Assembly (NCBI GenBank): GCA_963210315.1
Contig: OY723282.1
Location: forward strand, 124,001 to 188,000
DNA: 64,000 nt
Reading direction: 5' to 3'
DNA from: Rhynchopus euleeides
Taxonomy: Eukaryota > Euglenozoa > Diplonemea > Diplonemida > Diplonemidae
Shown here: piece after piece, positions 20,165 through 29,808 of the stretch
Layout of the letters: the number at the start of each line of letters is the position of its first letter
Numbering within the stretch: the first letter of the stretch is position 1
Program-made: the position numbers and the translations under genes
The notes under the pieces: model-generated
Databases searched by the model: none
Told to the model about the DNA's origin: nothing
The model's input: only the letters and a program-made list of their open reading frames with translations

Positions 20165-23100
20165 GGGGTGAGATGTGAGGAAGGGAGATGCTCGTCAGAA
20201 GAGTAGATTCCCGTTTGTGTATGTGAGGAGAGGGAGGGTGTGTGGGGTGCGTGGGGTGTGTGTAGGGGAAAGGTTTTATGAAGTCACCTCCCCCCCCCCA
20301 GCGGATGGAGGGAAGACCTGCAACCCTACCCCAACCTCCTCCCCCTTCCCCCCCCCCTTTTCTTCCCCCGCCCGCCCAGCTGCAGGAGCACAGTTCAGGG
20401 GGAGAGGGGAGGAACGAGGGGAGGGGAGGGGAGGGGGGGGAAGAGACAAGCGGTTCTTTGTCTCAGGTGGACCCCCTCCCCCCCGCTCCCCAGGCAGGCC
20501 CAAACCCTACCCACCGCCCCCTTTCGCGCACACGCCGTGCAGGGGGGTGGGGGGGTGGGGGGTGGGGGGGGGGGGTGGGGCGTGCGCGATGCTGTGTGAC
20601 CCCTCTCCTGGTGCTGGGTGTGGTGGTGGTGGTGGGAATAGTGGTGTTGCTCCGATACACTTGATTAGCAGAGAGGGGGGGGGAGAGAGAGAGAGAGAGG
20701 GGGGTTGGAAGAGAGTGCTGAACGAGCTGTCGTGGTAGAGTCAAGAAGGTGGTAATCCTCATGATTCAGCCGTAGCCTTCCGTTGGCGCTGCGGAGAGGT
20801 GAGAGAGAAAGAGAGTGTAAGGGGATGTAGTGCGGGCTCGTGCGCTACATCCTGCGGCGTGGGAGAGGTCTGAAGGAGGTTACGGATCTCGCGCAGTTCT
20901 CCGCAGATGAGATGGGGAACACGCGCCTGAAACACTGATCCGGATCCTGCAAGATGTGAACTACCTAAACAGAGACCAGGGCCGGGGATTTCTTGAAGGC
21001 CATCTACCTGGCGCTTCAAGAGGATTTGATGCGCAGTGCGTCGCAGTCTCCCTGGCGGGCTCTCCTCGCTAATGAGGGGACTGGCAGCAACAGCATCGCT
21101 GAACTCTGTGTGGGGATCCGCTGGACGAACAACCGACCTGCACCTCGGCAACCTCAGCACACTCTTCAAAAATTTGACTGAATCCGCGCAGAGTTTGATT
21201 GACGATCCGTTCATGTCAGAAGTGTACAGCACATGGAATGCAATGGTCACAAGGGGCAGTAGGAAGGACAGGTTTCTCCCTGAACTGGAAGTCTCGAAGA
21301 CAGGCGAGCTTTATTCGGTGCGTATTGTTCGGGTAGGCAGAGTCCCTCGTTTACAAGGACATGTGCTAGGCGACCCACTTTGGGCCGTAGAGTGCCCACC
21401 TTGCCCGTTTCTTTATTGTTTCGAAGCCGAGAATTGAGAAGTGGCCTTGGGAAACAGCGCTAGGGCCCCTGGGTGTGCCGGAGAGCGATCAATTGATTTG
21501 ACATGCTCATCCACCTCCCACCCACTATCAACACTCCCCCCCCTTGAGAGTGATGTGCTCGGCCTGTGCTGTGTCAGATTGCTTTGCTGGGTTGGGGACG
21601 GGGGGTGAGGGGGCTGGGGAGGAAGAGGGGGGGAGGGGGGCCCCACGAGAGATCTCTGGCGCGCGCGCTCTCTCGCTCTCTGTGTCACGCGATCAAACAA
21701 TGTATGACCTCACTCAGAACAGCGGCACCACGTGTGGCACTATTGTTCTTGCGTGGCCTTTTTGTTGGTTCCACAACCTTGCTTTTCTTTGACCAACGGT
21801 TTTGCTCCGCTGGTATTCTTGCCGGGCTGCTTCTTCGGGTATGTTTGTTCCACAGCAGCAAAGAGACAAGCAACAAGGGTTCCTTCAGCATCGTGTCGCA
21901 GGGTCTTCACCGTCAAGGCTCAACTCGAGGCCCCAACATACGCCACAAAACCCTACAACTCTGCTTTCGTGAATAGGGCGATCACCTTCTTCAACGCGTG
22001 ACCGGAAGGTGTTGTCCTTTGCGTCTGAACCGTCATCTGCGGCTAATACTGACGCTTAGTGTGGATCTCGTTCAACATGGGACGCAGAAATTGCGGCCAT
22101 GCGTGCGTGCGTGCGTGTGTGGGGAGGGATGGTGAGTGTCGAGGGAGAAAAAGAGGAAATTCACAACACTTCGGGGTTTCGCTCGCGCAATATGTGTGTG
22201 TGCGTGGTGCGGCGCGGTGTGTGCGTGTGGGATTGCCATGAGAGATTGCAGACAAATCCCCAATATGGGTAGCACTTTTCAATTGCTGTTTGAGGATCAC
22301 AATTTTCATCCAAACAAGAAACTTCTCCAGGCAGAACTGGGCGAAGGGGCAAGTGACAGGCTTTGCCGCCACACGAAGATTTTGTGCCTGCCAAACCCAC
22401 TTCCGTGGGCAATGTTTATGGGAGCATTCCGTGCGATCAACGAAAGGGGTGCCGGAGAAAGCCATGTGATTACTTGTTTCTCCCGCGAGGTCCCCTGAAG
22501 CTGGGCAAATCAAATAATTCTGCCAGGCCAAACCGCCCAAAGCGGCCAGTTCAGACACCTCCTTTGGTCCATCCGGGGGCGTTCAGAATACGACCGCTTC
22601 CAGGAGGAAGAAACCAACACCGCACACCCAAAGCATAGCCAAACGTCCGTGGTCCAGTCGCTTCAAACGAGAGAGGGCGTTGCGGTGGCAAACACACACT
22701 TCTACCACGTGCTGGTTCAGACGGCGACTCGCAGAAGAAAGGGGTGTCTGATGGGGGTTTCTTGAATTATATACATTGTGTGCGGCAACTCCGGCATCCC
22801 ACGGCTCGCTATGGGCCTGCGCGGCAGAGTGAATCGCTGGATTTCCGCCCACAGGCGATTTGCCTGCATAGTCTCCTGCCACATACGACGGACGTAGGCA
22901 ACTTTGTATGGTAGAATCAAGGACTGAAGGTGTTAATCCTCATGATTCAGCCGTAGCCTTCCGTTGACGCTGCCACACACACACACCGCTGAAGGCTGAG
23001 TGTTCGTGAGTGAGGAACACAAGGGCATGAACAAACTGCGCGGCCCACATTGAAGTGTGCTGAAAAAAATCAACAAAAGACACCAGCATGATATCTGGGA

Positions 23101-24236
23101 AAGAAAGGGCGTGTGAGCGCGTTCGCAGAAAGCATACATAAACACATTCGCGCCTCGATGCGTGGCGTTCTGAGTTCTGAAGCATGGGTTTGCGTTGGAT
23201 TTAGCAGACCTGTCTCTACAGAACACGCACACCTCGATGAATACGCACCCACACAACATGGCGCCCCCGAAAAGGCCGAGTTACGTAGTCCATGTGCATT
23301 TCTGTATTTCTTGGCGGGGTGCCTCTGCTGAGACCCCCCCTCTTTACGTACCTTCTCACGCAGCCCTCGGGGATTGTTTCAGGGCGCCATACCTTCGGAA
23401 GAACATGCAGGTTGCCGTGCGCGGCAAACACCATGCTGCATGTTTTTGAGGGGAAGGAAATGTGTATATTCGTGGAAGAGTTGAAACACGTGGCAGCCTC
23501 CACCCCACTGCCGACCGTGACTGCACACGGTACAACAGAAGGCAAGGCAGCGCCGTTTGATTTTCGGCATCCAAGGAAGGGCGAGACCAATATTTCTTTG
23601 GAGGGACATGCCAAGGATGTCATGCGCCTCCGGAATTCCTGGAAATGTGCCGTAAAATGACGCCTTCGCCCGCGCGACCGCGTGGCACCTTCCTGTGACA
23701 GGGCGCCCACGCCATGATCTGCACTCTCTTTCGAGCGAAGGCCCCCGTAAGGACGACGAACAATGGAACGGAAAGAGACGAAACGGAACGGGCTTGCACC
23801 CACATTAGGGCACAGGGTGACGAAGAGTGGGGTGGGTGGGGGAGTAGTGTAGCTTCCGGCACATGCTAAAAGCAACGGCGGCGCGAATCGCCCAGTTGGA
23901 AGAGGGTGCCGGTGGCCAGCGGGGCCGGGTGACAACACCCTCTGGTTTGCTGGGCCTACGCGCACACAGTGCTGTTCTATGCAACCCACAGACTGTGTCT
24001 GGGGGTCCGACCAAAAGCCTCCTGCAGGCAGACACGGCGTGGGTGCGCAGGACACACACAGCACAGGAAAAAATGCACTGCAGGGTCACGTGGAGCAGCC
24101 GTGGCTCAGCGACAATGGGTATGGCGGGGGCGTGGGGATGTGAGGTGCGGAGGGACGGAGAGGTGGCAAATAAAATAAACGCTGCACAGGGCGTCTGCAG
24201 GGGGTGGTGGGATGCAGGCGGGGTGAGAATGCAGGG
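20165..24236. other. Intergenic, no convincing gene
   Basis: G/C-rich low complexity at 20280-20720, then ordinary sequence with short overlapping frames on both strands. A plus-strand stretch at about 21036-21437 (LHLGNLSTLFKNLTESAQ) and one at 23430-23660 read plausibly but have no recognisable family or start context; they may be exons or decayed genes. The stretch just below 24237 is the 3' side of the cysteine-module gene. Confidence 0.4.
20733..22973 (+). repeat. Pair of direct repeats of about 60 bp, 2.18 kb apart
   Basis: GGTAGAGTCAAG then TAATCCTCATGATTCAGCCG then TAGCCTTCCGTTGGCGCTGC at 20733-20792 recurs with few changes at 22910-22973. Read on the minus strand, frames end in the same residues (QRKATAES) at both sites. 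Possible ends of a dispersed element. Confidence 0.55.
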
Positions 24237-27200
24237 CTACACCTCGGGTGTTTGGAGCTGCCCGTAGGCCCCGTGGGGTTCACTAGGGGAGAACATCCCA
24301 GGCGAGGTGGAGGCACCCATGTGGCTCTGGCTCTTCGACGTCATGCAGTAGGCCACAGCAGCCACGGCAGCCAGGACCCCAGAGCCGATCAACACGCCGA
24401 GGAAGGCACCGGTGCTGACGCCAGAGACTTCTGGGGCATGGGACTCGAGGCTGGAGGCAGCCATCGGGACGCAGGTGGTGTCCGTCCACGTGCAGGCGGT
24501 GTTGTGGAGGCACATGCCCTTCATGGAGCTGGAAGGGCACAGCGACCCGGAGTGGCGGGTGCGGCACATCCCTTCGGCCCAGTTGCAGGAGGACTCAGCG
24601 AGGCACATCGCGCCGTTGAGAATTGCGGTGCAGGGGCGCAGCTCTGTGCTGCCGAGCACCACGCAGCTCAGGAGTGAGGTGTCCCACTCGCAGTCGGCGT
24701 GGTTGTCGCAGGTCTGTCTGTCACCGAACACGGAGCAGGAGGCGGGGTCGACATAGACACAAGAAGTCTGAGCCACGCTCCATTTGCAGAGGCGGGCGTT
24801 GTCACAAGGTGTCTGTGTGGTGTAGGCACTGCAGGGACCGGCGTGTGCGGTGTCACGGACACCGCAGTGGAGATGTGCCACATCCCACATGCACGCCGTG
24901 TTGTCGTCACAGTCGTACTGGGACCCGAACATCGAGCACTGCGTGACAGGGGGTGCAGGGCGGTCATGGCACCGTGAACCCACCGAGTCCCAGAGACAAC
25001 CGGGGTGCGACTCGCAGGGCGTCACTGTGTTGTAGCTGGTGCAGTTCACAGGGGGCGCTCCACCACCACAGGCGTGCCCGTCCCACTTGCATGCATGGTT
25101 GGCAGCACAGTCGTGCTGATTCGCGAGCTTTCCGCATGCACCAGTTGAAGGGCTTGTAGCTGCTGCACCACAGGCGTGCCCGTCCCACTTGCATGCATGA
25201 TTGGCAGCGCAGTCGTGCTCATTCGCGAGTTTGCCGCAGACATCTGTTGAAGGGGCTGTAGCTGATGCAGCACAGGCGTGCCCGTCCCACTTGCATGCAT
25301 GATTGGCAGCACAGTCGTGCTGATTCGCGAGTTTGCCGCAGACGTCAGTTGAAGGGGTTGTCGGTGTGGTAGCTGATGCAGCACAGGCGTGCCCGTCCCA
25401 CTTGCATGCATGGTTGGCAGCACAGTCGTGCTGATTCGCGAGCTTTCCGCAGGCGCCAGTTGAAGGGGTCGTAGCTGAGGCAGCGCAGGTGTGCACACCG
25501 TCCCACTTGCATGCATGGTTAGCTTCGCAGTCGTGCTGATTCGTGAGTTTTCCGCAGACATCAGTTGAAGGAGTTGTCGGGGTCGTAGGTGCGGTACTTG
25601 ACCCACACGTATGCACGCCGTCCCACTTGCATGCATGGTTAGCCTCGCAGTCGTGCTGATTCGCAAGTTTGCCACAGACATCAGTTGAAGGAGTTGTCGG
25701 TGCTGTCGGCGATGTCGGTGTGGTAGGTGTCGTAGTTGAGGCAGCGCACGTGTGCACACCGTCCCACTTGCATGCATGGTTAGCCTCGCAATCGTGCTGA
25801 TTAGCGAGTTTGCCGCAGACATCGGCTGAAGGAGTTGTCGGTGTGGTGGGTGTCGTAGAAGCTGCAGCGCACGTGTGCACGCCGTCCCACTTGCATGCAT
25901 GGTTAGCTTCGCAGTCGTGCTGATTCGCGAGTTTTCCGCAGACATCAGTTGAAGGTGCTGTCGGTGTTGTAGGTGCGGTACTTGATGAACCACAGGTATG
26001 CACGCCGTCCCACTTGCATGCATGGTTAGCCTCGCAGTCGTGCTGAGTCGCAAGTTTGCTACAGACATCAGTTGAAGGGGTTGTCGGTGCTGTCGGCGAT
26101 GTCGGTGTGGTGGGTGTCGTAGTTGAGGCAGCGCACGTGTGCACACCGTCCCACTTGCATGCATGGTTAGCTTCGCAGTCGTGCTGATTAGCGAGTTTGC
26201 CGCAGACATCAGTTGAAGGGGTTGTCGGTGTGGTGGGTGGTGTCGGTGCCGCTGCTTTCTGACTGCAGGTCGAGTGTGCCGCATCCCACGAACAAGCTGT
26301 GTTGGCCACACAATCGTGTTGTCCTGTCAGTGTAGCACATGGGTTCGCTGCAGGTGTTGTCGGTGTTGTGGGCGTAGCTGCTTGCTGGCTGCACGTCGAG
26401 TGTGCTGCATCCCACGAACAGGCTGTGTTGGCCACACAATCGTGCTGTCCTGTCAGTGTGGCGCACGGGTTCCCTGCGGGCGTTGCTGGTGTGACCGGGA
26501 TTGCCGGTGGTGTCGGTGTTGTGGGCGTGGTGGCCGTCTGACTGCAAGTCGAGTGCGCTGCATCCCACGAACAGGCAGTGTTGGCCACACAATCGTGCTG
26601 TCCTGTCAGTGTGGCGCACGGGTTCCCTGCGGGTGTTGCTGGTGTGACCGGGATCGCCGGTGTTGTCGGTGTTGTGGGCGTGGTGGCCGTCTGACTGCAG
26701 GTCGAGTGTGCCGCATCCCACGAACAAGCTGTGTTGGCCACACAATCGTGCTGTCCTGTCAGTGTAGCACATGGGTTCGCTGTGGGTGTTGTTGGTGTTG
26801 TGGGCGTAGCTGCTTGCTGGCTGCACGTCGAGTGTGCTGCATCCCACGAACAGGCTGTGTTGGCCACACAATCGTGTTGTCCTGTCAGTGTGGCGCACGG
26901 GTTCCCTGCGGGCGTTGCTGGTGTGACCGGGATTGCCGGTGTTGTCGGTGTTGTGGGCGTGGTGGCCTTCTGACTGCAAGTCGAGTGTGCTGCATCCCAC
27001 GAACAGGCAGTGTTGGCCACGCAATCGTGCTGTCCTGTCAGTGTAGCGCACGGGTTCCCTGCGGGTGTTGCTGGTGTGACCGGGATCGCCGGTGTTGTCG
27101 GTGTTGTGGGCGTGGTGGCCGTCTGACTGCAGGTCGAGTGTGCCGCATCCCACGAACAAGCTGTGTTGGCCACACAATCGTGTTGTCCTGTCAGTGTGGC

Positions 27201-27705
27201 GCACGGGTTCCCTGCGGGCGTTGCTGGTGTGACCGGAATTGCCGGCGTTGTCGGTGTTGTGGGCGTGGTGGCCGTCTGACTGCAGGTCGAGTGTGCTGCA
27301 TCCCACGAACAGGCTGTGTTGGCCACACAATCGTGTTGTCCTGTCAGTGTGGCGCACGGGTTCCCTGCGGGCGTTGCTGGTGTGACCGGGATTGCCGGTG
27401 TTGTCGGTGTTGTGGGCGTGGTGGCCGTCTGACTGCAGGTCGAGTGCGCTGCATCCCACGAACAAGCTGTGTTGGCCACGCAATCGTGCTGTCCTGTCAA
27501 TGTGGCGCACGGGTTCCCTGCGGGTGTTGTCGGTGATGTGGGCGTTGCAACCTTGTCACTGCAAGTCGAGTGTGCCGCATCCCACGAACAGGCTGTGTTT
27601 CCCGTACACTCCGCCTCTGTGGACCCGCCACATGACGCAGGGCTTGGCGCTGTTGCCGACGCCACCGCCAGCAGCCCGAGTGTCGCAGTTGCTCTGAGCT
27701 GAGAT
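24237..27705 (-). CDS. Type I membrane protein of 26 PSI-like cysteine modules with Thr/Pro linkers
   Basis: Reading on the minus strand, a short hydrophobic leader (ATLGLLAVASA) is followed by 26 modules of the pattern C-x(6-8)-C-x5-C-x-W-x(4-8)-C. These are one divergent module, nine near-identical CATLTGQHDCVANTACSWD modules, ten CGKLANQHDCEANHACKWD modules and six divergent ones (for example CSMFGSQYDCDDNTACMWD). Linkers are Thr/Pro-rich and probably O-glycosylated. Near the C-terminus GAFLGVLIGSGVLAAVAAVA is a transmembrane helix, followed by a short cytoplasmic tail ending QTPEV. The cysteine spacing resembles PSI domains of adhesion receptors, but I would not assign it firmly. A surface adhesin or coat protein is the likely role (inference). 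The frame stays open to a GTG at 27827 but contains no ATG before the leader, so the true start needs splicing (AATCTCAG just before the leader is a possible acceptor). Confidence 0.8.
25060..27560 (-). repeat. Two blocks of coding tandem repeats in the cysteine-module gene
   Basis: 26230-27560 repeats mostly with a period of about 150 bp (the CATLTGQHDC modules plus long linkers). 25060-26225 repeats with a shorter, variable period (the CGKLANQHDC modules). Neighbouring units differ at only a few bases, and linker length varies in whole codons, so copy number should be variable between strains. Confidence 0.8.
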
Positions 27706-28145
27706 TGGTGTGCCCTGTGTGGTGTGGTGGTGTTGTGCTTGCTGCGCCGGAGGCGAATGGAAACAACGTGCCCCCTCAAACAACAGGCCTCTCCGCAACA
27801 CTTGCCCGTTGTCCTCTCCTTTGACACCGAATTGCCGATCCCATCCCATGCACACCTCTTGCCGACGAAACACTATACAACCCTGCGGGAGGACCATCCA
27901 TCTTCGCATTTGCCGTAAACAGAAATATTATGGGGGTGGGGTCTTGCTACTCGTCACAGCTCGTCAGGCAGTGAGGGGGAGTGGGGCTGTCGCTCACTTT
28001 TTCCCACTCAGTCACACCTGGTAGCGAACATCAGGGAGCGGGTCCCAATGATCTTTTTTTCCCCCACACGCAAGTGGTGATACAAACTGGCAGCTGCACC
28101 ACAACACCCACACCCCGGGGGGGGGGGGGGGTAGGGGGGGTCCAA
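27706..28145. other. Upstream region of the cysteine-module gene
   Basis: Expected to hold the missing first exon or the acceptor of the membrane-protein gene. The minus strand has ATG codons near 27850 (ATGGGATGGGATCGG), but in other frames. A G run (about 28118-28138) precedes the AT-palindrome element. Confidence 0.4.
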
Positions 28146-28421
28146 CACGGTGGGATCTTGTAAATTTTACATGTATAACTACAAGTATATACATGTATTA
28201 TACATGTATAATACTTGCATGTCAACTATTATACATGTATAATACATGTATATGCCTGAAATATACATGTAAAATACATGTATATCAAGTAAAAATACAT
28301 GTATAATACTTGCATGTCAACTATTATACATGTATCTTTACTTGATTTACATGTATTTTACATGTATATTTCATGCATTTACATGTATTTTACATGTATA
28401 ATACTTGTCATGCAAGTATTA

Positions 28422-28766
28422 CCGTATACGTAAATATTATGGAACGTAAATATTATGGAACGGGCCCATTTTTGGCCGGTCCGTTCCATAATATTTACGT
28501 TCCATAATATTTACAGGGCCAGTTGGGGACTCGGTGGTGAGGACGGCTTGCGTCAGGAATCGCGCGAAAAGTGCACGAGTAGGTCCCGTCAGGGACTCTG
28601 TATGCCGTCCGATCACCTGGTCCAAGTCCCCGAGTCGCAGAAAGCCCTGTAAATATTATGGAACGAAAAAAATCTGGAACGCCAACCCACCAGCGTTCCA
28701 AAATATTTACGTTCCATAATATTTACGTTCCATAATATTTACGTTCCAAAATATTTACGTATACGG
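28422..28766 (-). mobile_element. 345-bp TA-flanked MITE, copy 2
   Basis: Same termini (CCGTATACG/CGTATACGG) and length as copy 1, in the opposite orientation. TA at 28420-28421 and 28767-28768. Confidence 0.85.
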
Positions 28767-29048
28767 TATACATGTAAAATACTTGCATGACAAGTAAAAT
28801 ACATGTATAATACTTGCATGACAAGTAAAATACTTGCATGCAAGTAAAATACATGTATTTTACTTGCATGCAAGTATTTTACTTGTCATGCAAGTATTTT
28901 ACATGTATAATACTTGCATGACAAGTATTATACATGTAAAATACATGTAAATGCATGAAATATACATGTAAAATACATGTATATCAAGTAAAGATACATG
29001 TATAATAGTTGACATGCAAGTATTATACATGTATTTTTACTTGATATA

Positions 29049-29393
29049 CCGTATACGTAAATATTTTGGAACGTAAATATTATGGAACGTAAATATTATG
29101 GAACGTAAATATTATGGAACGCTGGTGGGTTGGCGTTCCAGATTTTTTTCGTTCCATAATATTTACAGGGCTTTCTGCGACTCGGGGACTTGGACCAGGT
29201 GATCGGACGGCGTACAGAGTCCCTGACGGGACCTACTCGTGCACTTTTCGCGCGATTCCTGACGCAAGCCGTCCTCACCACCGAGTCCCCAACTGGCCCT
29301 GTAAATATTATGGAACGTAAATATTATGGAACGGACCGGCCAAAAATGGGCCCGTTCCATAATATTTACGTTCCATAATATTTACGTATACGG
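29049..29393 (+). mobile_element. 345-bp TA-flanked MITE, copy 3
   Basis: Same orientation as copy 1. TA at 29047-29048 and 29394-29395. With copy 2 it forms an inverted pair 282 bp apart. Confidence 0.85.
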
Positions 29394-29423
29394 TACATGT
29401 ATTTTACATGTATATTTCAGGCA

Positions 29424-29581
29424 TAGGGGGGTGTCGACTTTTCCCGGTATTTCCCGGCTTTTCCCGGAAATTCCCGGTTCCCTGGTTTTTTTCCCTTGGC
29501 GAAAATCAGTGAAAAAATCCCCTCCGGAGGCCGGAAAAACCGGGAATCCAAAACCGGGAATGAAACTGAATCGACACCCCA
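29424..29581. mobile_element. Small element ending GGGGTGTCGA/TCGACACCCC
   Basis: A 10-bp terminal inverted repeat encloses TTCCCGG-rich sequence on one half and CCGGGAA on the other, about 158 bp in all. A stretch of similar length ending TCGACACCCC lies at 42383-42540, and both abut AT-palindrome sequence. Confidence 0.45.
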
Positions 29582-29681
29582 GATTCCCGGTTTTTCCCGG
29601 TTTTCCCGGTGCCCGGTTTTTCGGGCCTGTGTTGTGGTAAGGCCGGGGTTTGTAGGGGGAGATGCTCGCATTATTTTTTCG

Positions 29682-29800
29682 GGGCCAAAATGGGTAGTTT
29701 TTGGACATCAGAGGGCACTGCGACCACGCACAGGCCTCGGAAACGCGATTCTCGGGCCTCAAATGAGAGACAGGTCCACACGAAAAAACGAATAGTGATG
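29682..29800 (-). repeat. Dispersed repeat shared with 59.6-60.0 kb
   Basis: On the minus strand it reads CATTTGAGGC, TTTCCGAGGCCTG, GGTCGCAGTG and GATGTCCAAAAAC in that order, as at 59648-59715 and, more loosely, 59880-59950. Confidence 0.55.
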
Positions 29801-29808
29801 AACCCACA

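Larger units (their letters stand above)
28146..29423. mobile_element. AT-palindrome element cluster with CACGGTGGG left terminus
   Basis: Begins CACGGTGGGATCTTG, like the element at 4693, and continues with TACATGTA-type palindromes to about 29423, where a GGGGGGTGTCGA end abuts. The opposite CACCGTG terminus is not present, so the right end is truncated or replaced. Two 345-bp elements are inserted in it. Confidence 0.65.

Noticed and set aside
23880..23960. Possible tRNA (CCCAGTTGGAAGAG resembling an A box)
   Set aside because: No matching B box or acceptor stem could be folded.
23216..24064. Minus-strand 282-codon frame downstream of the membrane-protein gene
   Set aside because: No family resemblance, low-complexity start, and no start or splice context; probably 3' flanking sequence.
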